Assembly (NCBI GenBank): GCA_947505245.1
Contig: CANNIZ010000011.1
Location: 1-64,000 of the forward strand
DNA length: 64,000 nucleotides
Direction of reading: 5' to 3'
Origin: Pseudomonadota bacterium
GTDB taxonomy: Bacteria; Myxococcota_A; UBA796; GCA-2862545
Of this stretch, positions 54,165 through 63,635 are shown piece by piece (the first letter of the stretch is position 1; the number at the start of each line of letters is the position of its first letter). The notes beneath the pieces are model-generated. The model was not told the DNA's origin. It made no database searches and saw only the letters and a list, made by a program, of their open reading frames with translations. A program made the translations under genes and the position numbers.

Positions 54165-56263
54165 GTTCGGAACTGTTGATCGAAGTCCGCTGCGAAGAGC
54201 TCCCGCCCTCGTTGATCGGGCCGGCGTTGGTGTCGATGCGGGACGGCGTCGTGGCGCTGCTCGCGGGCATCCCGATCGGCGCGGTCAGGACCTTCGCCAC
54301 ACCGCGCCGGCTCGCGGTCGTGATCGCAGACGTCGCCGAGGCCCGTCCGTCCGCGTCCAAGCTCGTCACCGGGCCGCCCGCTGAGCGCGCGTTCGTCGAC
54401 GGCAAGCCGACGCAGGCCGCGATCGGGTTCGCGAAGGGCAAGGGCGTCGCGGTCGAGGCGATCCAGATCGTCGACACGCCGAAGGGCAAGGTCATCGCGG
54501 TGACCGTGTCCGAAGGCGGCGAGAAGGCGAAGGACCTGATCGAGAAGGGCCTCGACGCCGTCGTCCGCGGCCTGCCGTTCGGCAAGACGATGGAGTGGGG
54601 TAACGGCGGCGTGCGCTGGGGCCGTCCGATTCAGGGCATCGCCGCGGTGTTCGGTGGTCAGACCCTATCCGGCACCGTCGCGGGTCTGCCGATTACGAAC
54701 GAGACGCTCGGCCACCGCCTCAAGGGCGGGAAGTTCGCGTTCACCTCGTCCACCGAGTGGCTCGCGGGCCTGCGCGAGCGTTGGGTGGAGCCCGATATCG
54801 CCGTCCGCCGCGCCACGATCGTCCAACAGCTCGCCGACGTCGCCAGCGCCCACGGCGCCGATCCGATCGTCGATGACGCGCTCCTCGACCAGGTCGTCCA
54901 GCTCGTGGAAGCTCCGAAGGCCGTCGTGTGCTCGTTCGAGAGCGATCTGTTGAACCTGCCTCCGCGCCTGCTCGTCCACTCGATGAAGGTCCACCAGCGG
55001 TATTTCCCGATCTTCAAGAGCGGGGAGCTGACGAACCAGTTCGTGGCGATCGCGAACAACCCCGGCGGGGACGACGCGATCATGGGCGCCGGCTTCGCTC
55101 GCGTACTGCGCGCGCGGTTCTTCGACGCGCGGTTCTTCTTCGCCGAAGACAAGAAGAAGCGCCTCGAGGTGCACGGCGAGCGCCTCACCGGCATGCGGTG
55201 GATCAAGGGCCTCGGCTCCATGACCGACAAGCAGGACCGCATCCGCCGCATCGGCGAGGACCTCGTCATCCAGGGCGTGATCGCGGCCGACCTCGAGGTC
55301 GTGCGTCGCGCCGGCACCTTGTCGAAGTGTGATCTCGTCACCGCGATGGTCGGCGAATTCCCCGAACTCCAGGGCCACATGGGACGTCTGTACGCCCGCG
55401 CGCAGGGCGAAGACGACGCCGTCACGTGGGCGATCGAGGAGAGCTACCTCCCGCGGTTCGCCGAAGACGGCACCGCAAAGACGCCAGCCGGAGCCGTGCT
55501 CGCGATCGCCGATCGCCTCGACATGCTCGTCGGTTGCTTCGGCGTCGGCATGGCGCCCAAGGGCAACGATCCGCTCGGGCTGCGGCGCGCGGCTGGTGGC
55601 CTGGTGCGCACGCTGATCGATCACGAATCGGGTGCCGATCTTCGCGCGCTGTTCGGGCACGCCGTGCGCACCTTCCACGGATCCGTGCTGAGCTCGCCGG
55701 AAGGCTTCCAGGCGTGGGTGAAGGAGCGCGGCACCGGGCCGCTCCCGAAGGACGTCGAGGGCCTCGTCGAGTCGCTCGTCGAATTCACGATGGCGCGCTG
55801 GAAGGCGTACGTCGTCGCCGACGGCGCCACCTCCGACCTCGCCGACGCGGTCGTCTACGGCGGCCAGGCGCGGCCGCTCGTCGTGCATCGCAAGCTCACG
55901 GCCCTGCGAGGAATCGCGGGCACGCCGGACTTCGCGCCGATGATGAACACGTTCAAGCGCGTGCTCAACATCAGCAAGGGCGCCGAGGGTCGTCCTGGGC
56001 CTGCGGTGGAGCCGTCCGAGCTCGGGCTCGTCGCCGCGCTCGAGTCTGTCGAGGGTCACGTGGCGTCTGCGGCGGCAGGCATGGACTACGAGGCGGCGGT
56101 CGCGAGCATGCGCACGCTGAAAGACCCGGTCGCGCGGTTCTTCGACGAGGTCCTCGTCGACTCGCCCGATCCGGTCGTGAAGGGCGCTCGCATCGCTCTC
56201 CTTCAGCGCATCGGGAAGACGTTCCTCGAGGTCGCGGACTTCTCACGCATCTCTACGCGCTGA
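54161..56263 (+). CDS. glyS: Glycyl-tRNA synthetase beta subunit
   Basis: A 700-residue beta subunit that binds the tRNA and completes the enzyme. It starts '[22 protein letters not shown]', a canonical beta-subunit N-terminus. '[25 protein letters not shown]' and the C-terminal anticodon-binding domain ('[28 protein letters not shown]') fit. Length normal. Coupled to glyQ by ATGA. It ends 21 bases from the convergent mgtE stop. Confidence 0.96.
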   Translation: MSSELLIEVRCEELPPSLIGPALVSMRDGVVALLAGIPIGAVRTFATPRRLAVVIADVAEARPSASKLVTGPPAERAFVDGKPTQAAIGFAKGKGVAVEAIQIVDTPKGKVIAVTVSEGGEKAKDLIEKGLDAVVRGLPFGKTMEWGNGGVRWGRPIQGIAAVFGGQTLSGTVAGLPITNETLGHRLKGGKFAFTSSTEWLAGLRERWVEPDIAVRRATIVQQLADVASAHGADPIVDDALLDQVVQLVEAPKAVVCSFESDLLNLPPRLLVHSMKVHQRYFPIFKSGELTNQFVAIANNPGGDDAIMGAGFARVLRARFFDARFFFAEDKKKRLEVHGERLTGMRWIKGLGSMTDKQDRIRRIGEDLVIQGVIAADLEVVRRAGTLSKCDLVTAMVGEFPELQGHMGRLYARAQGEDDAVTWAIEESYLPRFAEDGTAKTPAGAVLAIADRLDMLVGCFGVGMAPKGNDPLGLRRAAGGLVRTLIDHESGADLRALFGHAVRTFHGSVLSSPEGFQAWVKERGTGPLPKDVEGLVESLVEFTMARWKAYVVADGATSDLADAVVYGGQARPLVVHRKLTALRGIAGTPDFAPMMNTFKRVLNISKGAEGRPGPAVEPSELGLVAALESVEGHVASAAAGMDYEAAVASMRTLKDPVARFFDEVLVDSPDPVVKGARIALLQRIGKTFLEVADFSRISTR

Positions 56264-56284
56264 ACGGCATCGCGGGTCGACCGC

Positions 56285-57634
56285 CTACCGGAACAGCTCG
56301 GCGAGTAGCACGCTCGCGACGCTGAAGTAGAGGATCAGCCCGACGACGTCCACGAGCGTGGCGACGAACGGCGCTGACGCGCTCGCGGGATCCAGGCCGG
56401 CGCGGCGCAGCGCGAAGGGCAACATCGAGCCGGCGATCGTGCCCAACATGACCACGCCGAGCAGGCTCAGGCCTACGGTCCCGGCCAGCCCGATCGCGTG
56501 CCCACTGTAGCTGCCGAACACAGCCTGCCACACGATGATCCGTACGAACCCGAGGACGGCGAGGACGCCGCCCAGCAAGAGCCCAGAGGTGAGCTCGCGC
56601 CGGAACACCCTCGCCATGTCTTGCATGCGTACGTCGCCGAGCGCCATCGCGCGCACGACCAGCGTAGACGCCTGTGAGCCGGAGTTGCCGCCGCTCGAGA
56701 TGATGAGGGGCATGAACAGCGCCAGCACGGTGGCCTTGTCGATCTCCGCCTGAAAGTAGCTCAACGCCGTGGCCGTCAACATCTCGCCGATCAGCAGCAC
56801 GGACAGCCACAGCGCGCGCTTGCGCACCATCTCGCCGATCGGGGTGTCGAGGTAGGGCGTGTCCAGGGCCTCGGAGAGACCGCCCATCTTGTGGATGTCC
56901 TCCGTGGCCTCCTCCTCGAGGACGTCGACGATGTCGTTGACCGCTACGAGGCCCTTCATGCGCCCCTGACCGTCGACGACCGGGAGCGCGAGGAGGTCGT
57001 GCTTCTCGAACAGCTTCGCGACGATCTCCTGGTCCATGTCCTCGGGCACGGTCACCACGTCGCGATGCATGACCTCGTGGACGCGGGTGCCCGGCTTCGC
57101 CGCAAACAGGCCGCGCAGCGAGATCACGCCGAGCAGGCGTCCAGCGCTGTCGAGCACGTAGCTGTAGTAGGTGGGATCCATCGCCTCGTTGGCGCGCGCT
57201 CGGCGGCGCAGGTACGCGAGCGCCTCGTCGATCTCCATGTCGGCCCGGATCGACGAGAACCGCGGGTTCATCAGCCCGCCGGCGTGGTCTTCCGCGTACC
57301 GCATCAGCGCTACGACCTCGGCGCGGGCCGGATCCTCCAGCAGACCGAGCAGCGCCTCGCGATCTTCCGCGTCCGCTTCCTGCACGGTGTCGGCGATGTC
57401 GTCCGGGCCGAGCACGCGGAGGAACGCGCGCCGCTCTTTGACCGGCAGTTGAAGCAGCAGCGTCGCGTGCTCGTGAGCGTCGAGCTCTTCGAAGAACGAC
57501 TCGGCGTCGCCGCGGGGGAGCTGATGGAAGCGCTGCATGCGCGCCTCCGCGCCCAACGACGGCCAGGCTTCACGGAGGGGCGCGATGGGGTCAGTGCCGT
57601 TCGAAGCGGCGGCTGTCGGATCGGTGTCCTGCAT
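56285..57634 (-). CDS. mgtE: Magnesium transporter MgtE
   Basis: A 449-residue Mg2+ channel. The cytosolic N-terminal domain (about 20-125) has the MgtE superhelical repeats ('PVKERRAFLRVLGPDDIADTVQEA'). Two CBS domains follow (about 130-250). Five membrane segments fill the C-terminus, with the Mg2+ selectivity motif 'PLIISSGGNSGSQAST' near 318. The N and CBS domains act as an internal Mg2+ sensor. No M-box riboswitch was seen upstream. Confidence 0.95.
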   Translation of the reverse strand: MQDTDPTAAASNGTDPIAPLREAWPSLGAEARMQRFHQLPRGDAESFFEELDAHEHATLLLQLPVKERRAFLRVLGPDDIADTVQEADAEDREALLGLLEDPARAEVVALMRYAEDHAGGLMNPRFSSIRADMEIDEALAYLRRRARANEAMDPTYYSYVLDSAGRLLGVISLRGLFAAKPGTRVHEVMHRDVVTVPEDMDQEIVAKLFEKHDLLALPVVDGQGRMKGLVAVNDIVDVLEEEATEDIHKMGGLSEALDTPYLDTPIGEMVRKRALWLSVLLIGEMLTATALSYFQAEIDKATVLALFMPLIISSGGNSGSQASTLVVRAMALGDVRMQDMARVFRRELTSGLLLGGVLAVLGFVRIIVWQAVFGSYSGHAIGLAGTVGLSLLGVVMLGTIAGSMLPFALRRAGLDPASASAPFVATLVDVVGLILYFSVASVLLAELFR

Positions 57635-57725
57635 GTCTCACCCGCGCGCCGCACGCGCCGCCGACGCTGATGCGCCGGCTCCCTGCTGCGGCTTCACCCG
57701 GCGCGTTGCCCGAGGCAAGGAGGCG

Positions 57726-58661
57726 TCACAACACCAGCCCGGCGCGAACGCTGGTCGTGTAGGCCTGCTCGATTCGTTCTGCGGCTGCGACGACTTCGGC
57801 GTCCTGGCTGACGGGCACGGCGGGACGGAGGGCGAGGTAGAGGTCGCCGGGCGGGCTCTTTTGAATGCCGCGCCCCTTCAGCCGCAGGCGTTGCCCTGAC
57901 GCAACGCCGGCTGGCACGGTGACCTTCACGTCCCCGGTCGGCGTGGGAACGGTGATCGTCGCGCCCTTCAACGCCTCCAGCACAGTGATCGGGACGTCCA
58001 TCTCGAGGTCGTCTTCGAGCCGCCGAAGGTGGGCATGCTCCGGCACCGTGAGGCGGAGGTGCAGGTCGCCGCACGGCCCGCCGCCGGGGGGCGGGAGGCC
58101 CTGGCCCTTCAGGTGCATGACGCCGCCGTCTTTGACACCCGCGGGGATTCGCACCCTCAGGTTCTCGCGCTCGCCCGTAGGGCGCGTAATGACGAGGTCC
58201 GTCTCGCCGCCGCGAATCGCTGTGAGCGCGTCGATCTCGAGATCGGCGTTCTGATCGCGGCCACGGCGCTGGCGTCGGCCCGCGTTGAAGCGCGACTCGC
58301 CGGCGCCTCCCTGGCCGAACAGCTGGGAGAGGATGTCCTCCATGTTCTCGCCGCCGAACTCGAAGTCCGAGCCGCCCGCGTTTCCGGGGAACCCGCTCGG
58401 GGCGCCGCGGGACCACTGGCGGGCCTTGTCGGCGTCAAAGCCGGGCCGGGTGGAAGGTTCGCCGAATTCGTCGTACAACTTGCGCTTTTCCTCGTCACCG
58501 ACGGCGTCGTAGGCGGCGTTGACCTCCTTGAACTTCGCCTCCGCCTCCTTCGTCTTGTTGACGTCGGGGTGGTACTTCTTGGCGAGCTTCTTGTAGGTCT
58601 TGCGGATCGTCTCCTGGTCAGCGTCTCGGGGGACGCCCAAGACGTCGTAGGGGTTTGCCAT
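57726..58661 (-). CDS. DnaJ-type co-chaperone without zinc finger (CbpA-like)
   Basis: A 311-residue J-protein. The J domain (about 4-68) has HPD at 31-33, which stimulates Hsp70 ATPase. A Gly/Phe-rich linker follows. Two C-terminal beta domains bind clients ('GGETDLVITRPTGERENLRVRIPAGV', 'TVLEALKGATITVPTPTGDVKVTVPAGV'). The CXXCXGXG zinc finger of DnaJ is absent, so it is a class II (CbpA-type) co-chaperone. It could partner the Hsp70 paralogue at 28402, but they are far apart and this is inference. Start at 58661. Confidence 0.9.
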   Translation of the reverse strand: MANPYDVLGVPRDADQETIRKTYKKLAKKYHPDVNKTKEAEAKFKEVNAAYDAVGDEEKRKLYDEFGEPSTRPGFDADKARQWSRGAPSGFPGNAGGSDFEFGGENMEDILSQLFGQGGAGESRFNAGRRQRRGRDQNADLEIDALTAIRGGETDLVITRPTGERENLRVRIPAGVKDGGVMHLKGQGLPPPGGGPCGDLHLRLTVPEHAHLRRLEDDLEMDVPITVLEALKGATITVPTPTGDVKVTVPAGVASGQRLRLKGRGIQKSPPGDLYLALRPAVPVSQDAEVVAAAERIEQAYTTSVRAGLVL

Positions 58662-58718
58662 GGTATTGACCTCGTTGCGACGAAGATACGCAAAATTGGC
58701 CAGAGGACAAGACAGTCG

Positions 58719-59555
58719 ATGCGTGACGGGCTGCTTCCCCACGATGATGATGATGTCCGCGAGCGCCGGATCGCCGTCGCGCTGCTGTTGTGCACGTGCG
58801 CGAGCGTGTACCTCGTCTACCTGCTGCGTTGGCTCGACGGACCGTGGATCGACGGGTCGGGCGGCGCGCTGTGGCGCGCGTGGCAGTTCACCGGCACCCT
58901 CCTCGGCATCCTGGTGTGCCATGAGCTCGGTCATTGGCTCGTCGGGCGCGCCTACGGGATTCGCCTCGCGCTGCCCTGGTTCCTTCCGGCCCCGTTCCTC
59001 GTCGGCACGTTCGGTGCGGTGATCCGCTGGTCTGATCGCCCGAGGACGCGCACCGGCTGGCTCGCGATGGCGGCGGCGGGGCCGCTCGCGGGGTTCGGTG
59101 CGGTCGTGGTCGCGGTGCTGGTGTCGATGGCGCTCGGCGGCTCATCCAACACAGGTACGCTGTCCAGGCCGCTGCTGTGGTGGGTGCTGTCCTACGCCAC
59201 CACTGGCGCCGCGCCCGCCCATCCGTCGTCGCAGGATCCGGTCGCGTTCGCTGCATGGATCGGCGCGCTGGTCACGGCGCTCAACCTCCTCCCGATCGGG
59301 CAGCTCGACGGCGGGCACGTCTTGGGGGCGCTGTTCCCCGGGCCCGCGCGAAACCTCGGCCGCGCGACGACGGTGGTCCTTTTGGTGCTCGGGTTCGTGT
59401 GGCCGGTGTGGGCCGTTTGGGCTGCGGTCGCGAACCTGCTCGGAGGTCCCGCGGAGCCTCCCGTCGACGCTACTCCACCCGACGCCACCGCTCGCGGGCT
59501 CGCGATCGCCTGTGTCATCGCGTGGCTGTTGTGCGTCACACCTGTCCCGGGCTGA
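58719..59555 (+). CDS. Site-2 protease family (M50) membrane metallopeptidase
   Basis: A 278-residue membrane protein with about six hydrophobic segments. The zinc site is 'CHELGHW' (H68, E69, H72) and the third ligand Asp197 is in 'LLPIGQLDGGHV'. The family cleaves within membrane segments to release signalling proteins such as anti-sigma factors. There is no PDZ domain. The ATG at 58719 is preceded by AGGAC. Divergent from the J-protein gene (57 bases); its stop abuts the convergent RqcH-like stop exactly. Confidence 0.85.
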   Translation: MRDGLLPHDDDDVRERRIAVALLLCTCASVYLVYLLRWLDGPWIDGSGGALWRAWQFTGTLLGILVCHELGHWLVGRAYGIRLALPWFLPAPFLVGTFGAVIRWSDRPRTRTGWLAMAAAGPLAGFGAVVVAVLVSMALGGSSNTGTLSRPLLWWVLSYATTGAAPAHPSSQDPVAFAAWIGALVTALNLLPIGQLDGGHVLGALFPGPARNLGRATTVVLLVLGFVWPVWAVWAAVANLLGGPAEPPVDATPPDATARGLAIACVIAWLLCVTPVPG

Positions 59556-60896
59556 TCACGCGTCGGAGGTCCAGGCAGCGATCGCGTCCCGATCGCGGAT
59601 GACGCGCAGCACGCGCTCGTCGTGGACGGTCACCAGGCCGGGCTTGCCCGTCACGGCGCGCACGTTTCGCACGCGGGTGTACTGCACGTCCGCGGCGGTG
59701 CCGTTCGTGATTCCAGATGCGGCGAGCGCGAGCTGAGCCGCAGCGAGGAGCAGCGAAAGATCAGGCGTCTTGTCCCTCGCGACCTTGATGACCACGTGTG
59801 CACCCGGCGTCCCCCGCACGTGCATCCAGAAGTCGTCGCCTTTCGCGACGTTGAACGTGAGGCGTCGGTTCCCGTCGGCGTTCTTGCCCACGAGGACGCG
59901 CTCTCCTCGGGGGCCGGTCCACTCGACCCACGGCCGGGCAGGGGAGTCATCCGCTTGTGTGCGGGTCCGTGGGAGCACCTTGGCGATGTCGACGAGCTGT
60001 TCCTCGGTCGCCAGGTCCACGCGCGCGAGGTCGGCGGACAGCTTCACGATCTGCGCTTCCGCGCGATCGATGTTCTCGATCACCCTGTCCACACCGCGAT
60101 CCAGGCGGCTCGCCTTCGTGTACAGGCGGTCCAGCGCGCTCGAAGGCGCTCGTGTCGGATCGATGGAGATCTCCCACGTCAGCGACTCGTCCTCCAAATC
60201 AGTCACGACAGCGATCGACGTGCCTCGCCGGAACCGGTGCAGGTTGGCAGCGAGCGCGTCCGCCTGCCGGCGGATCTTCGGGGCCTGCGCCGCGTTGTCG
60301 AGGTCGGCGTGAAGGCCGACGATCAAACGTCGCTTCCGATCGATCAGTCGCGTGATCGCAGCCCGCATTGCCGTCCGGCGATCGGTCGTTCGGCGCTCGC
60401 GCTCCGCTTTAGAAAAAAACCGCTCCGGCGCGAGTTCATCGCCGCTGGCGTCGAACCGGATCGCGGTGCGAGGGTTCCTGCCTTCGGAAGTTGGCTCCGT
60501 CAGCGAGGCAGGCGCGGGGCCGTCAAACGCGGCGACCGGCACGCCGGCGTCGATCAGCCAGAGCCCGCCGCTCCGGCCTGTGACCCGCACGTGCACGTGT
60601 TGATCGCCGAATGCAAGATCGACGATGCGATCCGAAGGGTGCTTCGTGACGGCCGTGAGCGGCCCCCGAACGCGCGCCCGGAGCGCTCCTTGGAAGGAGA
60701 ACGGCTGCGGCGGGTTCTTTGGTCGAGAGGTCACCGGATGAACGCGAGCGAACGGTCCGCGCGGGACGATCAGCACCGCCCCGTCTCCGATGCCCAGCAC
60801 GACGCGGTCGCGAGCGGGCTGCCAGGCGCCAGTGAAAGGCCTGCCCACCCACCTCTGGAGGTGGTCCACGACCCACTGAAGTTCGGCGTCAGTCAC
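59556..60896 (-). CDS. RqcH / NFACT-family protein (Ala-tail synthesis or fibronectin-binding-like)
   Basis: A 446-residue NFACT protein. The N-terminal domain holds the 'SDRIVDL' motif at about 88 with D89-R90, equivalent to the DR pair RqcH needs to add alanine tails to stalled nascent chains. A long coiled coil follows ('RLDRGVDRVIENIDRAEAQIVKL'). The NFACT-R (DUF814) domain is near 340-430 ('VGKNADGNRRLTFNVAKGDDFWMHVRGTPGAHV'). It is shorter than Bacillus RqcH (about 570), mainly in the middle. GTG start at 60896. The role in ribosome rescue is known for the family; for this protein it is inferred. Confidence 0.85.
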   Translation of the reverse strand: MTDAELQWVVDHLQRWVGRPFTGAWQPARDRVVLGIGDGAVLIVPRGPFARVHPVTSRPKNPPQPFSFQGALRARVRGPLTAVTKHPSDRIVDLAFGDQHVHVRVTGRSGGLWLIDAGVPVAAFDGPAPASLTEPTSEGRNPRTAIRFDASGDELAPERFFSKAERERRTTDRRTAMRAAITRLIDRKRRLIVGLHADLDNAAQAPKIRRQADALAANLHRFRRGTSIAVVTDLEDESLTWEISIDPTRAPSSALDRLYTKASRLDRGVDRVIENIDRAEAQIVKLSADLARVDLATEEQLVDIAKVLPRTRTQADDSPARPWVEWTGPRGERVLVGKNADGNRRLTFNVAKGDDFWMHVRGTPGAHVVIKVARDKTPDLSLLLAAAQLALAASGITNGTAADVQYTRVRNVRAVTGKPGLVTVHDERVLRVIRDRDAIAAWTSDA

Positions 60897-60931
60897 GGCG
60901 TCGGAGTATCCTGTCTGCGGAGGTTGGCGGA

Positions 60932-61990
60932 ATGACGACGGGGTTGTGGATGCTGCTCGCGATCGCCCCGTCCTTCGGCGCTTCGTTCTACCTGGAGACC
61001 CCACCCGTCTCTGAAAAGACGGCCGCGACCGAAATCGCGAAAGCCGCCGAGGACGCCGGGCCATCGCGCGTGGTTCGCCGTTACCTCGAGGGGTCGGGCT
61101 GGCAGTACGTGGTCGTAGTCGAAGGGTTTACCGACCAGGGCGTCGCCCAAAAGGCCGCACACGACCTCGCTCGTAGCGCTGGAATGAGCGTGGACGTGTA
61201 CGCGGCGGAAGGCTCTGAAGCGCGTCGTGTCGCGACGGAGACCGCCGGTCCCGCTGCGATCGCGAAGGCGGAGGTGGTCGTTCCAACACCGCCTCCTACG
61301 CCCGTGCCAGCGCCAGTGCCGGCACCACCCGCACCGTCGCCTCGCCACGGCGGTCCAAAAACACCTGCGGTCGTGGCCGCCTCCGCCGCGCCGCCGACGC
61401 CAGCGAGCGCAGATCCATCCGTCGCGCTGAACGAGTCGTTCGCGCGCGTGCGGCCTGCCGTCGAGCAGGTACGAGCTGCACCTTCGCTCGTGTTCGAGTT
61501 TCGTCGTTCGGTCCCTGACGGTCCCATCGTGAAGCACACGTACGCCGCACGTGGAGCAGATCGCTACCTTGACGTCGTGATCGAATCGGGGGCCGGGACC
61601 TCCAGTCGTTCGGGGATCTCGTCGGGCGACGCGTGGCTGCAGGCGTCGAGCGTGACTCATGAAGATCTCACGCGTACCAAGGAAATGCTCGGCCGCTTCG
61701 CACCTGATTCGATTCTCTCGACGCTGTTCGCGGTGGCTACGACGGACGCCCAACTCGGCGGCGCGACGTTCGAACTCGACGCGAAGGGCAACCTCGCGCG
61801 GGCGTCGTGGCGCGATGGGACGCAGGATCTTGCGCAAGACTTCGGAGACTGGCGGGACGCAGGTGGTGGCGTCGTGGTCCCGCATCGCGTGCGTACCTGG
61901 CGCGACGGCGCGCTGGTCGACGATGTCGAGATCCTGAGACTCGACGTGAAGCCGAAAGTTGACGAGCGGTGGTTCCGCGTACCGTCTTGA
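60932..61990 (+). CDS. Exported protein of unknown function with SPOR-like N-terminal domain
   Basis: A 352-residue protein with a signal peptide (about 1-17). Residues 18-95 resemble a SPOR fold ('EIAKAAEDAGPSRVVRRYLEGSGWQYVVVVEGFTDQGVAQKAAHDLA'). A Pro-rich linker follows ('PTPPPTPVPAPVPAPPAPSP'). The C-terminal half is a beta-rich, LolA/outer-membrane-protein-like domain ('GDAWLQASSVTHEDLTRTKEML', 'ATFELDAKGNLARASW'), but no family was confirmed. Divergent from the RqcH gene by 35 bases. Confidence 0.6.
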   Translation: MTTGLWMLLAIAPSFGASFYLETPPVSEKTAATEIAKAAEDAGPSRVVRRYLEGSGWQYVVVVEGFTDQGVAQKAAHDLARSAGMSVDVYAAEGSEARRVATETAGPAAIAKAEVVVPTPPPTPVPAPVPAPPAPSPRHGGPKTPAVVAASAAPPTPASADPSVALNESFARVRPAVEQVRAAPSLVFEFRRSVPDGPIVKHTYAARGADRYLDVVIESGAGTSSRSGISSGDAWLQASSVTHEDLTRTKEMLGRFAPDSILSTLFAVATTDAQLGGATFELDAKGNLARASWRDGTQDLAQDFGDWRDAGGGVVVPHRVRTWRDGALVDDVEILRLDVKPKVDERWFRVPS

Positions 61991-61992
61991 GC

Positions 61993-62021
61993 TTGACAGG
62001 CCCGCCGTGACTTCATAAGAA
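61993..62021 (+). promoter_or_regulatory. Strong sigma-70-type promoter of the tRNA operon
   Basis: A perfect -35 TTGACA and a -10 TAAGAA, 17 bases apart, end 21 bases before the first tRNA. It starts just after the stop of the upstream gene. Confidence 0.75.
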
Positions 62022-62042
62022 CGGGGCGGTCGTCGGCGCCTC

Positions 62043-62115
62043 GCTGGCGTAGCTCAGCTGGTAGAGCAGCTGATTTGTAATCAGCAGGTCGCGGGTTCAA
62101 GTCCCACCGCCAGCT
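62043..62115 (+). tRNA. tRNA-Thr (TGT anticodon)
   Basis: A 73-base cloverleaf with 7-bp acceptor stem GCTGGCG/CGCCAGC, anticodon loop TTTGTAA (anticodon TGT, reading ACA) and T loop GGTTCAAGT. No encoded CCA. First of four tRNAs in the Thr-Tyr-Gly-Thr cluster. Confidence 0.96.
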
Positions 62116-62149
62116 TTCGATGCGTCGTTCCTTGACCTGCAACGTTCCT

Positions 62150-62232
62150 GGGGAGTTACCCGAGTGGCCAAAGGGGGCGGGCTGTAAACCCGCTGGCATT
62201 AGCCTACGTAGGTTCGAATCCTTCACTCCCCA
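62150..62232 (+). tRNA. tRNA-Tyr (GTA anticodon)
   Basis: An 83-base class II tRNA with acceptor stem GGGGAGT/ACTCCCC, anticodon loop CTGTAAA (GTA) and a long variable arm, as bacterial tRNA-Tyr has. No encoded CCA. Confidence 0.96.
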
Positions 62233-62259
62233 CTCTTTTCCTTGTTTTTCGCGTGTCTC

Positions 62260-62331
62260 GCGGGAGTAGCTCAGCGGTAGAGCATCAGCCTTCCAAGCTG
62301 AGGGTCGCGGGTTCGAATCCCGTCTCCCGCT
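62260..62331 (+). tRNA. tRNA-Gly (TCC anticodon)
   Basis: A 72-base tRNA with acceptor stem GCGGGAG/CTCCCGC, anticodon loop CTTCCAA (TCC, reading GGA) and T loop GGTTCGAAT. No encoded CCA. Confidence 0.96.
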
Positions 62332-62373
62332 TACCGTCTCCCGCATTCTTTGTCTGTTTCGCCTGTACTCGAC

Positions 62374-62448
<75 letters not shown>

Positions 62449-62451
62449 GTT

Positions 62452-62471
62452 CCCCCCTCACGTGCAGGGGG
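62452..62471 (+). terminator. Possible weak hairpin after tRNA cluster
   Basis: CCCCCC and GGGGG arms enclose CTCACGTGCA-type loop right after the last tRNA. No T-tract. It may partly end the tRNA transcript before the secE promoter. Confidence 0.35.
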
Positions 62472-62559
62472 TGAGCGGAGTCTGGCTGTCACCGTCGCGT
62501 TCGTCCGCCCGAAGCGGTCGGTGGGGTTGCCATTCGCGAGCCGGTGTGCATCAGTCCGC

Positions 62560-62588
62560 TTGCGCGGTTGGGACGGTAGTGCTAGATG
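62560..62588 (+). promoter_or_regulatory. Probable promoter of secE-nusG-rplK
   Basis: TTGCGC and TAGATG hexamers are 17 bases apart, 41 bases before the secE ATG. Confidence 0.5.
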
Positions 62589-62629
62589 GCATGACCCTTG
62601 CTTCCGCCGTCCGGCTGGAGGTCATTCGT

Positions 62630-63010
62630 ATGCTGCATCAACGCCAGGTTCTGATGATCTTCGTCGTGATTGCGATCGTCGCTGGCACCACCGTGCAGTC
62701 AGCGTCCGGTTCGTTGTTCGAACAGTTCGCGATCCCCGATACGCGCTTCTTCGCGATCGTGAACCTGACGACGTTGATGTCCGTGGCAGGAGGCGGGCTC
62801 ACTTTCCTCGGTCTCGTCCGCAACCAGCGGGCGGTAACGTACTTCGATGAAGTTGTAGACGAGATGAGCAAGGTTACATGGCCGACGCGCGAGGAGGCCC
62901 TGCGGGGTGCTACCACGGTCCTGACGACCAGCGCGATCGTGTCGCTCGCGATCGCCTTCTACGATTTCTTTTGGAAGAATGTCGCGAATATCTTTCTGTT
63001 CAACGGCTGA
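62630..63010 (+). CDS. secE: Preprotein translocase subunit SecE
   Basis: A 126-residue membrane protein that stabilises SecY in the Sec translocon. The C-terminal part shows the SecE signature 'DEMSKVTWPTREEALRGATTV' and a last membrane segment. Two N-terminal hydrophobic segments are additional, as in longer (three-segment) SecE proteins. The ATG at 62630 follows CTGGAGG; an upstream ATG (62591) would add 13 residues. It lies 37 bases before nusG, the universal secE-nusG-rplK order. Confidence 0.93.
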   Translation: MLHQRQVLMIFVVIAIVAGTTVQSASGSLFEQFAIPDTRFFAIVNLTTLMSVAGGGLTFLGLVRNQRAVTYFDEVVDEMSKVTWPTREEALRGATTVLTTSAIVSLAIAFYDFFWKNVANIFLFNG

Positions 63011-63050
63011 TTCCAACACAACGTGCCGGCTCGACCGGTAGGAGACCTTG

Positions 63051-63575
63051 ATGGCGATGCGCTGGTACGCCGTGCACACGCTGAACGGATCGGAAGAAAG
63101 GGCCAGGCAGGCGCTCGAGCAGCGCATCCGGACCCACAATCTTACCGATCGGTTTGGCCAGGTATTGGTCCCCTCCGAGACCGTGATCGATCCCAAGACC
63201 AAGCGGAAGACGACGCGTCGCTTCTACCCTGGGTACATGCTCGTCGAAATGGAACTGGACAACGAGACCTGGCATCTCGTAACCAATACGCCCAAGATCA
63301 CAGGCTTCGTCGGACGCACGCGGAACCCGCCCCCGGTTCCTGACGAAGAGGTCAAGCGTGTCACGAGCCGCCTCGCGCAAGAAGAGGCCCCTCGCGCGGT
63401 CATGAACTTCGAGCTTGGCGAAGAGGTCCGCCTCACGGACGGTTCCTACGCCTCCATGCGCGGCAAGATCGAAGAGATCAACGAGCTGCGCGGCAAGCTC
63501 CGCGTCGTGATCAACATCTTCGGACGTCCGGTCTCCACGGAGCTCGGCTTCCACCAGGTCGAAAAGGTCTCCTAG
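63051..63575 (+). CDS. nusG: Transcription termination/antitermination factor NusG
   Basis: A 174-residue factor that links RNA polymerase with Rho or ribosomes. The NGN domain starts 'MRWYAVHTLNGSEERARQAL'. 'FYPGYMLVEMELDNETWHLVTNTPKITGFVG' and the KOW motif 'GEEVRLTDGSYASMRGKIEEIN' follow. GGAGA precedes the ATG at 63051; a TTG one codon upstream is less likely. Confidence 0.96.
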   Translation: MAMRWYAVHTLNGSEERARQALEQRIRTHNLTDRFGQVLVPSETVIDPKTKRKTTRRFYPGYMLVEMELDNETWHLVTNTPKITGFVGRTRNPPPVPDEEVKRVTSRLAQEEAPRAVMNFELGEEVRLTDGSYASMRGKIEEINELRGKLRVVINIFGRPVSTELGFHQVEKVS

Positions 63576-63635
63576 TTTTCTCGAAACCCACGCGGACGGC
63601 CTTGGTGCTGAAAGCGGACATGACAGAGGCAGGCA

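Noticed and set aside
57635-57725. M-box riboswitch upstream of mgtE
   Set aside because: The leader is on the wrong strand side and shows no M-box pairing; upstream of mgtE (57635-57725) is short GC-rich sequence only.
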